Below the pieces are notes generated by a model. It did not search any database and was not told the origin of the DNA. It saw only the letters and a list, made by a program, of their open reading frames with translations. Below are positions 37,601 through 45,900 of a DNA stretch of 64,000 nucleotides, one piece after another. How positions within the stretch are numbered: the stretch's first letter is position 1; each line of letters opens with the position of its first letter. The translations under genes and the position numbers were made by a program. This DNA is from Pseudomonas khavaziana. GTDB lineage: Bacteria; Pseudomonadota; Gammaproteobacteria; Pseudomonadales; Pseudomonadaceae. Location of the stretch: contig NZ_JAHSTT010000001.1 in the NCBI RefSeq assembly GCF_019145205.1, positions 186,001-250,000 of the forward strand, in the 5' to 3' direction.

Positions 37601-38425
37601 ATCCAGGCCAGCGACAACGGCGGCTGGGTGCAACTGCTAGGGGGGCGTAATAACGTCAGCGGTGACAACAACGCCAGTGGCTACTCGTCGTCCACCAGCG
37701 GCGTGCTGCTGGGTTTGGACACCGAGGTGAGTGATGGCTGGCGGGTGGGGGCAGCGACCGGTTATACCCAGAGCCACCTCAATGGCCAGTCGGCTTCGGC
37801 GGACAGCGACAACTATCACCTGTCGGTATATGGCGGCAAACGCTTCGAAGCCATTGCCCTGCGCCTGGGTGGCGCCACCACCTGGCACCGTCTGGACACC
37901 TCGCGGCGAGTCGCTTATGCCAATCAGTCGGACTATGCCAAGGCCGACTACAGCGCACGCACCGACCAAGTGTTCGCCGAGATCGGCTACACCCAATGGA
38001 GCCAATTCGAACCCTTCGCCAACCTTACGTACCTGAACTATCAAAGCGACTCGTTCAAGGAGAAAGGCGGCGCCGCTGCTTTGCACGCCAGTCAGCAAAG
38101 CCAGGACGCGACGCTGTCGACCCTGGGCCTGCGTGCACATACGCAGTTGCCGATCAGCTCCACCTCGGCGGTGACCTTGCGCGGTGAGTTGGGTTGGGAG
38201 CATCAGTTCGGTGACACCGACCGCGAAGCCTCGCTGAAGTTTGCCGGCAGCGACAGCGCCTTTGCCGTCAACAGCGTGCCCGTGGCCCGGGATGGCGCGG
38301 TGATCAAGGCCAGCGCGGAGATGGCCTTGACCAAGGACACCCTGGTGTCGTTGAACTACAGCGGCTTGCTGTCCAACCGTGGTAACAACAACGGGATCAA
38401 TGCCGGGTTTACCTTTCGTTTCTAA
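34697..38425 (+). CDS. Subtilisin-like autotransporter serine protease (S8 passenger, type Va)
   Basis: 1242 residues, ATG 34697 with AAGGAAA upstream. A long signal peptide ends at SMAWAED (about residue 45). The S8 triad is complete: Asp235 in GVLDSGI, His301 in GHGTEMSGV, Ser507 in NGTSAAAPS. A passenger-associated repeat follows (DLLTGATYVGSLVKSGDGEL; LSVNNGGRVAPGHSIGTL). The last 280 residues form the autotransporter beta-barrel, ending in GFTFRF. Homologues include EprS and SphB1-type proteases, which act at the cell surface or are released. Preceded by 240 bp of AT-rich DNA likely to hold its promoter. Confidence 0.95.
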   Translation: MDVAGNGFTVSQHKHATRFKQIPLTPIALGLALWLGLGSMAWAEDNPYTSQVLESAFRKAVASFGPGTDVYKNLRFAYADIVDLAAKDFAAQSGKFDSALKQNYELQPENLTIGAMLGDTRRPLDYTSRLDYYRSRLFSNNGRYTSNILDLSKAIIANLPAAKPYTYVEPGVSSNLNGQLNAGQSWAGATRDWSANAQTWKTPEAQVNSGLDRTNAYYAYALGITGKGVNVGVLDSGILTRHFEFQGKNAQGQDRVQAVTSTGEYYATHPRYRLEVPSGEFKQGEHFSIPGEYDPAFNDGHGTEMSGVLGASRNGTGMHGIAFDANIFVANTGGSDNDRYQGSNDLDYNAFMASYNALAAKNVSIVNQSWGQSSRDDVENHFGNVGDNAAQNLRDMTAAYRPFWDKAHAGHKTWMDAMADTARQNSFIQIISAGNDSHGANPDTNANLPFFKPDIEGKFLAITGYDETSAQVYNRCGTSKWWCVMGVSGIPSAGPEGEIIPNANGTSAAAPSVSGALALVLQRFPYMTASQARDVLLTTSSLQAPDGPDTPVGELTGGRTYDNLQPVHDAAPGTPQVPGVVSGWGLPNLQKAMQGPAQFLGSMAVALPTGTRDIWANPISDEAIRARRVEDAAEQATWAATKQQKGWLNGLPTNASADDQFEYEIGHAREQATLTRGQDLLTGATYVGSLVKSGDGELVLEGQNTYSGSTWLRGGKLSVDGTLTSAVTVDGSAVGMRNTDNGVLTTMGGTLAGNGTVGALSVNNGGRVAPGHSIGTLHTGDVTFNPGSVYAVEVGTNGRSDQIQSSGVATLNGGVVSVSLENSPNLLSASEARSLLGQQFNILSASQGINGQFAAFAPNYLFIGTQFNYQPNQLTLAIARNQTSFASVAQTRNERAVATAAETLGAGSAVYESLLASDSADQARDAFKQLSGQLHSDVAAAQMADSRYLREAVNGRLQQAQALDSSAQIQASDNGGWVQLLGGRNNVSGDNNASGYSSSTSGVLLGLDTEVSDGWRVGAATGYTQSHLNGQSASADSDNYHLSVYGGKRFEAIALRLGGATTWHRLDTSRRVAYANQSDYAKADYSARTDQVFAEIGYTQWSQFEPFANLTYLNYQSDSFKEKGGAAALHASQQSQDATLSTLGLRAHTQLPISSTSAVTLRGELGWEHQFGDTDREASLKFAGSDSAFAVNSVPVARDGAVIKASAEMALTKDTLVSLNYSGLLSNRGNNNGINAGFTFRF

Positions 38426-38443
38426 CCTTGCACTTGATCTTCG

Positions 38444-38543
38444 TGTAGGAGCGAGCTTGCTCGCGAAGGACGCCAACGATAACGCGGGGTAGCTGGAACC
38501 CCGCGATATCGTCTGGTTTTTCGCGAGCAAGCTTGCTTCTACA
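38444..38543. repeat. REPIN, GTAGGAGCGAGCTTGCTCGC class, copy 3
   Basis: TGTAGGAGCGAGCTTGCTCG at 38444 and an inverse with two changes ending TTCTACA at 38543. Its centre carries a separate hairpin (CGCGGGGT with ACCCCGCG). It lies between the autotransporter stop and moaC. Confidence 0.9.
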
Positions 38544-38559
38544 AGGTTTACAATTGCCG

Positions 38560-38573
38560 CTCCTGATCAGGAG
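38560..38573 (+). promoter_or_regulatory. moaC Shine-Dalgarno inside a perfect palindrome
   Basis: CTCCTGATCAGGAG: 5-bp stem CTCCT/AGGAG with GATC as the loop. The right arm is the ribosome binding site of moaC (start 38581), so the stem hides it when formed. Whether this is regulatory or fortuitous is unknown; no moco riboswitch is evident. Confidence 0.45.
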
Positions 38574-38580
38574 TATCCCT

Positions 38581-39054
38581 GTGCTGACTCATCTCGATTC
38601 CCAAGGTCGCGCCCATATGGTCGACGTCACCGACAAAACCGTGACGTTCCGTGAGGCGGTGGCCGAAGCGCGGGTGCGCATGTTGCCCGAAACCCTGACA
38701 ATGATTGTCGACGGCGCCCACCCCAAGGGCGACGTATTCGCCGTGGCCCGCATCGCCGGGATCCAGGCGGCGAAAAAAACCAGTGACTTGATCCCCTTGT
38801 GCCACCCGCTGATGCTCACCGGCGTCAAGGTCGAACTACGCGCCGATGGCATGGATGCTGTGCATATCCTGGCGCGCTGCAAGCTTTCCGGGCAGACCGG
38901 TGTAGAGATGGAAGCGCTGACGGCAGCCAGTGTCGCGGCGTTGACCATCTACGACATGTGCAAGGCCGTGGACCGTGGCATGACCATCGAAAGCATTCGC
39001 CTGCTGGAAAAGCTGGGCGGTAAGAGCGGGCACTTCAAGGCGGATCAGGTATGA
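38581..39054 (+). CDS. moaC: Cyclic pyranopterin monophosphate synthase MoaC
   Basis: 157 residues from GTG 38581 ([19 protein letters not shown]), 7 nt after AGGAG; the longer frame from 38533 starts inside the REPIN and is rejected. Family motifs: [35 protein letters not shown] and the C-terminal GGKSGHF. It converts the MoaA product to cPMP in molybdenum cofactor synthesis. Its stop overlaps the moaD start by 4 bp. Confidence 0.97.
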   Translation: MLTHLDSQGRAHMVDVTDKTVTFREAVAEARVRMLPETLTMIVDGAHPKGDVFAVARIAGIQAAKKTSDLIPLCHPLMLTGVKVELRADGMDAVHILARCKLSGQTGVEMEALTAASVAALTIYDMCKAVDRGMTIESIRLLEKLGGKSGHFKADQV

Positions 39055-39293
39055 GTATCAACGTGCTGTTTTTTGCCCGTTACAGCGAAGCGATTGGCCT
39101 GGATTCGCTGGAGATGGAAGGTGACTTCGCCACCGTCGACGCCGTACGCCAAGCATTGGCGGTCGATCCGGGCTTCGAAGTGCTCAACGAGACCAGCCTG
39201 ATGTGCGCCCGCAACCAGGAGCTATGTGGTCTCGACGAGCCACTGCAAGCCGGTGATGAAGTCGCGTTTTTCCCACCCGTGACCGGAGGCTGA
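39051..39293 (+). CDS. moaD: Molybdopterin synthase small subunit MoaD
   Basis: 80 residues, ubiquitin-like fold, ending in the essential GG (PPVTGG) that is thiocarboxylated. ATGA overlap with moaC. Forms the heterotetramer with MoaE that inserts dithiolene sulphurs into cPMP. Confidence 0.97.
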   Translation: MSINVLFFARYSEAIGLDSLEMEGDFATVDAVRQALAVDPGFEVLNETSLMCARNQELCGLDEPLQAGDEVAFFPPVTGG

Positions 39294-39295
39294 CC

Positions 39296-39748
39296 ATGGC
39301 TATTCGTGTACAAGTCGAAGCCTTTGATCCCGGCGCTGAAGTCAACGCCATGCACGCCGCCAATGTCGGCGTGGGCGCGGTGGTGAGTTTTGTCGGCTAT
39401 GTGCGCGACTTCAATGACGGGCGCGATGTGTCGGGGATGTTTCTTGAACACTACTCCGGCATGACCGAAAAGGCTTTGACTAAGATCGCCGTGGAAGCCG
39501 AGCAGCGCTGGCCATTGCTCAAGCTGGAAGTGCTGCATCGTATCGGCGCGCTGGAGCCGGGCGAGCCGATTGTGTTTGTCGCGGCGGCCAGTGCGCATCG
39601 CCAGGCGGCGTTTGATGCCTGTGCGTTTGTGATGGATTACTTGAAAACGCGGGCGCCGTTTTGGAAGAAGGAAAATACCCCGCAAGGGCCGCTTTGGGTA
39701 GAGGGGCGGGAAAGCGATCAAGTGTCGGCGGGGAGGTGGGAAGAATAG
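39296..39748 (+). CDS. moaE: Molybdopterin synthase large subunit MoaE
   Basis: 150 residues, ATG 39296, 2 bp after moaD. Motifs: GAVVSFVGYVRDFNDG, LEHYSGMTEKAL, VAAASAHRQAAFDACAFVMD, LKTRAPFWKKE with the active-site lysine region. Last gene of the moaCDE unit; a hairpin at 39798-39825 follows. Confidence 0.97.
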   Translation: MAIRVQVEAFDPGAEVNAMHAANVGVGAVVSFVGYVRDFNDGRDVSGMFLEHYSGMTEKALTKIAVEAEQRWPLLKLEVLHRIGALEPGEPIVFVAAASAHRQAAFDACAFVMDYLKTRAPFWKKENTPQGPLWVEGRESDQVSAGRWEE

Positions 39749-39797
39749 TAAAACGGTTTTCCTATTAAAAGCGGGCACGCCAATTCTTTTATGATCT

Positions 39798-39825
39798 AAA
39801 CAACTGTCAATTCTGACAGTTGTTT
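39798..39825 (+). terminator. Probable intrinsic terminator after moaE
   Basis: AAACAACTGTCA (39798-39809), loop ATTC, TGACAGTTGTTT (39814-39825): a perfect 12-bp stem with a tetraloop and an A/T-rich base. The U-tract is short and interrupted, so efficiency is uncertain. It marks the border between the moa operon and the AT-richer accessory block. Confidence 0.7.
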
Positions 39826-39922
39826 CTTCCCTTTATTCCTATCTTAATCATTACCAGTCTTGGATATTGATAGGCCTCATATTTTGTATGCGGCACTGGA
39901 TGTTTACGAGTGGGAGAACGTG

Positions 39923-41878
39923 ATGGTTATTAAGACGGATAGTGTCAGATTATCTCACTTGAAGATTCGCTTGCCCGATGGATTAAATTCGACGTCCGCG
40001 CTGTACGCCAATAACCGACATCAGTGCCTGGTGATCATCGACATTGTCAAAGAGATGAGAGGCGATGATGGTGTCTGGCACCCTGTTGCCTTGACTGCAC
40101 ATGAGCGCACTAATATAAATGTCGTGGCTTATTCGTCTGACCCTGATGCAGGTTTGCCTCCGGGTTGGAACTGCGATGCCAGAAAAAACAAATTTACTTT
40201 AGGGCTGGTACCTCAGAAAGACTCAATCAAAACGACAAAAAAACAGCCAGAGATAAAAGCACTTGATCCTAGCGTGGAATCTATCAAGCGCTATATCCGT
40301 GTTGATTCAGCTATCGCACTTGCACCAGTTACTTTAATGGCCAGGGTTACCCTTGCTGGGCAAGTTTTTACCACTCATGGTTTCGGCAGGGAGGGCGATT
40401 CATCAGTGGTCATAGAGCCCACAGCCCCTTTGCGTTTGGGCGCTGCAGATCTTGAACTTAAGGTGACGCCTGGTGCGTTTCAGCAAGGGCTAGTCAAAAT
40501 AAATCTCTATGAGTGGAAACCCCGAAATACAGGGATCTACTTTATAGAGAATCAGGGGTTAGAGGCACCTATTAAATTAACGGATGAGGGTGATTACTTT
40601 GAGACCTCGTTAGTTATTGGTGTGCCGATGTTTCCGACGATTTCACGTAAAGTTGGAGTGGGAATAAAAGCGCCGAACTCGCCCCTGTATATGAATGATA
40701 TTCATAAAGGGCTTGAATTAAGTGAGCCCAACCCGTGGTTGCCCTTCACAACCTCCATAATGAATGCGATGATTGTGTCGGGTGAGTTCAGATCCACTCC
40801 ATCAGACACGAACAGTGTCTGGCGCCTACTGGATAATGTCGGTAACGAGCATTCCTATTATCTCTCAATGTCTGATACGGGAACTTTGGTTCTAAGAGAT
40901 GCTGCAGGGCCAAAGTTACGTAGAGTCTCACTCTTTGAAATTAAACTGGCCGCTGGGAATTCGTCCACCCAAGCGCTCTATTCCAGTGGCCACAATCAAT
41001 GCAAGGTATTTATAGAGGTCATTGTACTAGAACGTCAGGATGACGGATTTTGGCAACGTGTGAATTTATCCTTCGATGAATCTCGGAGTGCGACCGTCAC
41101 TTTTTTCTCCAATGATCCTAATCAATCGTTGTCCAAGGGTTGGTTCTGTGATGTTCTCAAAAATCGCTACAATACTGGTATATCGACAAGCCCGCAAAAC
41201 AGCAGCGAACATGCGCCGGATGCGACCCGTTTCGACACTATCGAGCGCTATATGCGGGTTAGCCCAGGTACTATCGAGACTCAAAGGTTCATGGCACGCA
41301 TCACGGTGGGAGGTAAGGTCTACACTACCAACTCTGTAGATGGCAGTCTGATCTTCAATTCATGCATTGCCATACGGCCCACACGCCCCTATGCGCTTCG
41401 TCAATACGATCTGCTTGAGCATATTGACACTAATGCATATCGAGATGGAAATTCCGTGCGGGTTTCTGTTCACTACTATACGACTCCGTCATCGATTCAA
41501 ATAATTGAAACGGTTGGGTTGAGTCGCCCGGTTCCTATCCCGAGTGAGGGTATTTATTTCAAAACTGCAGGGGTGGTGAGAATCGTGGGTTCGAACAGTG
41601 AAAAAGTTGGCATTGTGGTGAGCCACGACCTGCCAGGATCCGTTCTGTATATGAATGACGTTCAACGCGGGGTTTACTCCGGTTCAAATCCAAGTATCAA
41701 GATCAATGAACGACAAACGATAATGCGTGCTTTTAGTTTTTATTGGGCGGGTTGGTATCCGAGTGAGGCGCTCCCACTCAATTACGTGACGTTCAGAGAC
41801 TCTAACGGATGTGATCATCGATTTCGGCTGTCATTTAGGGCTGCATCTGTAGCGCTCGGCGCGCGGTTGACGGGCTGA
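39923..41878 (+). CDS. Unknown protein with two tandem copies of a ~320-residue module
   Basis: 651 residues from ATG 39923 (MVIKTDSVRL) behind GGGAG; an ATG at 39860 would add 21 residues but this start aligns with that of the next gene. The two halves are similar to each other. Shared marks, in order: LYxxxxHQC, GWxCDxxKNxxxxG, RYxRV, MARxTxxGxVxTT, IExxGL, LYMNDxxxG, and a WRLLDNVGNEH-type strand, followed by SYYLSMS or its equivalent. No signal peptide, no membrane helix; predicted beta-rich from the alternating pattern. I do not recognise the family. Base composition is visibly more AT-rich than the flanks. It is followed 22 bp later by a third copy and then an RHS gene, so joint function is inferred. 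Confidence 0.85.
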   Translation: MVIKTDSVRLSHLKIRLPDGLNSTSALYANNRHQCLVIIDIVKEMRGDDGVWHPVALTAHERTNINVVAYSSDPDAGLPPGWNCDARKNKFTLGLVPQKDSIKTTKKQPEIKALDPSVESIKRYIRVDSAIALAPVTLMARVTLAGQVFTTHGFGREGDSSVVIEPTAPLRLGAADLELKVTPGAFQQGLVKINLYEWKPRNTGIYFIENQGLEAPIKLTDEGDYFETSLVIGVPMFPTISRKVGVGIKAPNSPLYMNDIHKGLELSEPNPWLPFTTSIMNAMIVSGEFRSTPSDTNSVWRLLDNVGNEHSYYLSMSDTGTLVLRDAAGPKLRRVSLFEIKLAAGNSSTQALYSSGHNQCKVFIEVIVLERQDDGFWQRVNLSFDESRSATVTFFSNDPNQSLSKGWFCDVLKNRYNTGISTSPQNSSEHAPDATRFDTIERYMRVSPGTIETQRFMARITVGGKVYTTNSVDGSLIFNSCIAIRPTRPYALRQYDLLEHIDTNAYRDGNSVRVSVHYYTTPSSIQIIETVGLSRPVPIPSEGIYFKTAGVVRIVGSNSEKVGIVVSHDLPGSVLYMNDVQRGVYSGSNPSIKINERQTIMRAFSFYWAGWYPSEALPLNYVTFRDSNGCDHRFRLSFRAASVALGARLTG

Positions 41879-41900
41879 AAACTGCCTTGAGGAGGCTACC

Positions 41901-42875
41901 ATGAACAGTAGAAATGTGCGTTTGGAGGAATTTGCAATAGAGTCGGATCTTGGTGGTGTTTATACAAGTGAGTTATATGCAAATGGCCGGCATCAATGCA
42001 AGTTATACATAAGGCTTATCAAAAAGTTGGAAAATGCATTAGGGGGATGGGACGTTGTCCCGCTAACGTCTGCTGAAAAGGCCAGTGCCACTGTCCAATT
42101 GTTTTCGCCCAATCCCGCCATCGGATTACCAGCAGGTTGGAGTTGTGATGTAGAGAAAAATCAGTTTGATTGCGGGTTATGGCCTCAAAGCGGCCAGACA
42201 GAGGCAGAGGTACAAGAAATTGCTATAAATCCGCCCAGTGGTGCACCGCTGGAGCTGTTGGAGCGCTATGTGCGCGTGGCGCAAAACGCAATTACCGATA
42301 CTAAGCGATTTATGGCAAGTATCGTGATTGACGGAAAGGTCTATACGACTTACTACAATGACGATAATGTTTTGTCTAATTCCTTCGTCGATATCACCCC
42401 CGTGAAGCCTTATGTACTCAGGGTAGCGCAACTGCAACGATTCATCGACATTGTCGATCTTTCGCACGTGGAAGAGAAATTGCGCGCTCAGATTTGTTAT
42501 TGGCAACCGCCAGCCTCTCTTTATTTTGTTGAAAGTTTAGGTCTTACAGCGCCTTTAGATGTACCTGATGAGGGAGCAAGCTTTCAGACGGCGTTTGTGT
42601 TTTGGGCGGGGAGGGGCGGCGTGGCACGCGATAAAAATGTGCTAGGCACGCCGTTGTTTCTTTCTGACGTCAAACGGATCATTGCACCGGGTAAAGATAC
42701 CGAGATTGAGTTCAATCTTCAACCCACAGCGATGCGAGCGGTCGTTTTATTTACTGATTATTTCGACCATAGGGAAAGCGCGGGAACATGGCGAGTGGTC
42801 GATAATTTTGGCTGTGAACACAGTTACCGAATGGTGTTTGGCACCTTTGGCGACCCGGTAAAACTCACGGATTAA
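41901..42875 (+). CDS. Unknown protein, single copy of the same ~320-residue module
   Basis: 324 residues, ATG 41901 with GAGG upstream. It matches both halves of the preceding protein: SELYANGRHQCKLYIRLI, GLPAGWSCDVEKNQFDCGL, ERYVRV, RFMASIVIDGKVYTT, YFVESLGLTAPLDVPDEG, LFLSDVKR, TWRVVDNFGCEHSYRM. Clearly a duplication product of an ancestral module. It sits 60 bp before the RHS gene start. No function can be named. Confidence 0.85.
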   Translation: MNSRNVRLEEFAIESDLGGVYTSELYANGRHQCKLYIRLIKKLENALGGWDVVPLTSAEKASATVQLFSPNPAIGLPAGWSCDVEKNQFDCGLWPQSGQTEAEVQEIAINPPSGAPLELLERYVRVAQNAITDTKRFMASIVIDGKVYTTYYNDDNVLSNSFVDITPVKPYVLRVAQLQRFIDIVDLSHVEEKLRAQICYWQPPASLYFVESLGLTAPLDVPDEGASFQTAFVFWAGRGGVARDKNVLGTPLFLSDVKRIIAPGKDTEIEFNLQPTAMRAVVLFTDYFDHRESAGTWRVVDNFGCEHSYRMVFGTFGDPVKLTD

Positions 42876-42935
42876 ATAGCTGTGCGTTGTTGCGTATTAC
42901 CTTGAGCGGATAGATTGTATTCCTGGAGTTTCGTC

Positions 42936-45900
42936 ATGGATGTTTACTCTAATGCCTTTAACTACCGTTCCTATATCGCAGGTTCGGTGGATGTGCGTAC
43001 CGGTCAATTTGGTTGCCAGATCAAGTTGGCAGCCTTATCCCCCCAAGGGCCTTTAGAGGTGAGCCGTGAGGTCATCCTCGGGTTTTCAATGCTGGGGGGT
43101 GTCGGCGGCCTCTATGGTTTGAATTGGCATCTGAGTAATACCCAGTTTGATAGCGCAAAGTCCCGGCTGACATTACTCACGGGCGAGCGGTATCAAACCC
43201 AGGGTCTGCCTTCGGTAGGTGCAAGACTGGTGATTAAGGATCGCAAGCTCGAGGATCTGGTTGTCAAGCGCGTGGATACCAACACGCTGCATGTCATCTA
43301 CAAAGATGGCACTGTCGAAATCCTGCGCCGTACCAGCAGTACGACACCTTATCGAATCGTTGCCCTCCTATTTGAAAACGGCGAGCGCTTTTCCTGGCAC
43401 TACGATACGGGTGATGCCCTTGAGCGAATTCTCAACCACAACCAGGAGGAACTGTTGGTGTTGACGTATTCGGGCGGCCGCTTGTCGATGGCCGATACCC
43501 GCGTCGACGGCAATCGTTATGCGCGTACTCGCTTTACTTATACCAATGGCCGGCTGACCAGTGTCACGGTGCCCTATGACCGTACTGAACCGCCTGGCAC
43601 TCAGAGTTATACCTTTGGCTACACCCAGCCATTTCGTAATGGTCTGGTTGCCATCAATCGCGTGGGCACGCCCATGGGCGGCGTTGAGTCAATCAGCTAT
43701 GTCGAAATGGGGCATCAGTATGGTAATGGCCAGTACCTTCCAAGGGTTGCGAGCTGGGTACAGACCGCCGCCGCAGGTCAGCCTGATATAGCGCGAACTT
43801 ACAGCTACAGCCCGGATCGGAATTTTACCGGTTACCCCTTTAGGGGGGGCTTCACCGAAGGCGTCGATAACCTTTACCTGGTGCCCTCGCCCTACGCCTA
43901 CTGGACGGAAGAGAGCACCATCGATAACACCGCTACCGTTGCTGCGCTGAGTATGACCCGCACCACCTACAACAACTTTCATTTATTAACCGAAGAGCAG
44001 GTCCGGCGAGAAGGCACACTGGTCACGACGACTATTGCCTATAATACCCGCCCCGGCTTTTTTCCCGAACAGCCCGCCAACCTGCAGATTCCCAAAACCA
44101 TCACCAAAAGTTTTGAACAGGGGAGCGGAGGGGCTCCGAGAGAGGAAGTCCAACATATCGAGACCGACGACTACGGCAATGAGCTGAGCCGCACCGAGGC
44201 TTCCGGTGTTCGCACTGAATACAGCTATTACCCGATCACTGGCCAGCCAGGTAAATGCCCTGCCGACCCCCACGGTCTATTCCAGCGCTATGTGAAGCAG
44301 GAACGGCTTATTCCCGCAGGAGGCACGTCTGTGCCACCACCCACCGAGTACACCTACACAAGCATACAACGGGCCGGTACTGGTTATTTTGTCATGCAGG
44401 AATCGAGTACCCAGGCTACTGTATACAGCACTCGGAACACCTATTACCAAACCCCTGTCGAGCTGGCGGGCCGGTTGAAGAGTATTTCCAGCACCATTGA
44501 CGGACTCACGTCAGTCAGCGAAATCAGTTACGCCATTACCGGTGACAACCTGATTGAAACCCGGCGTCTCAACGGGCGCGAGGGGCAGTGGCTTGAGTCA
44601 GTGCGCATACTCTCGTTGGTCAACCGTCGCCTGTTGTCCATGACCCGTGATGGCGGCAGCACGCTGACCATGGCGTTCGACGTCAATGGCCGAATGACAG
44701 CGGAAACGGTGTCAGCCGGTAAACCAGAACAGGCCGGGCGCCGTTACGCTTACCATTTTGCGACGCCCACCCAACGGGCGCATTTGATCACCACCGATGC
44801 CCAGGGCTCCCAGGTCATCACCTACTACGACGGTCTCGGGCGCCAAATATCCGAAGCTCACTTGCTGGGCGTGCCGGAGCTTAACACTGGGACCTGGCGG
44901 TATGACGCCCTTGGGCAATGCGTCGAAGAGGTGCATACCGATTATCTGAGCGACGGGACTCGGACACTCGAGACTACCTACACCTATAATCGCTGGGGCA
45001 ACCTCAGCCGTGTGAAGCGTCCTGATGGCAGTGTGTTGATCGATGAGTACGATCCCCTGCTGAACCTCAAGATCGAGGGGGTGGAAGGCGGTGAACGCCT
45101 GAAGACCTGGTTCAATGAGCATAACCAGCCGGCGAAGGTCGAGCGCCTCGACGTTAACGACAACAGCGTCGAAATTGAGTCGCGCACCTACGATGGGCTG
45201 GGCCGATGCCTTTCGGTGCTGGATGTGGGTAAAAATCTCACCGAATTCACCTACGATGCTTTCAATCGACAGGTAACCGTTTTGCAAAAACCTGCCGATG
45301 GCACTGCACAGCGCCTGCGTAAAATCGAATACGCACGCGGTACCAGTAGCGAATCAGCTACTGCACTCATGATCGACGGCAAACTTGTGGGGGCCCATAC
45401 GTATGACAGCCTGGGCCGCATGATCAGCCAGGTCCGCGGGAAAGGGCAGGCCATGATTTTGGAGTATGAGGCCGGATGGATGGAGCCTGCCTCCATTGTT
45501 TCCCCACTCGGTGTTCGTGAGAAACGTTTTTATAACAGAGAGCTGAACAGGCCTTGTCGTATTGAAATAGCAGGGCGCTCAGTCAACACCTACCGACATG
45601 ACCTGATGTCCGGCGCTTTGACGCATTCGCAGACCGATGGCTCGATTCATGAGGTTGTTTACGACGTCAACGGCAATCCCGAAAAGGATGTTCAAACGGT
45701 CAGTGGTACGTCCGTTACCACACTGTATGACTATTCTCCCGGCGGGCGCTTGAAGTATCAAACCACAGCCGATGGCCAGCGAAGCCAGTTCGATTATGAT
45801 GCACACGGGCGTTTCCTGCGGATGACCACCGGCTCAATGGTGATCGAGCAGGATTACGATATATTTGGTCGGCCTCAGACGCTGACCGCCGTTTACGAGA

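Noticed and set aside
39080-39778. A 232-codon minus-strand frame opposite moaD and moaE
   Set aside because: The moa genes have full-length family matches and tight spacing; this frame has no ribosome site.
39860-39922. Upstream start for the two-module protein
   Set aside because: The ATG at 39923 has a better ribosome site and aligns with the start of the third module; the extra 21 residues have no counterpart.
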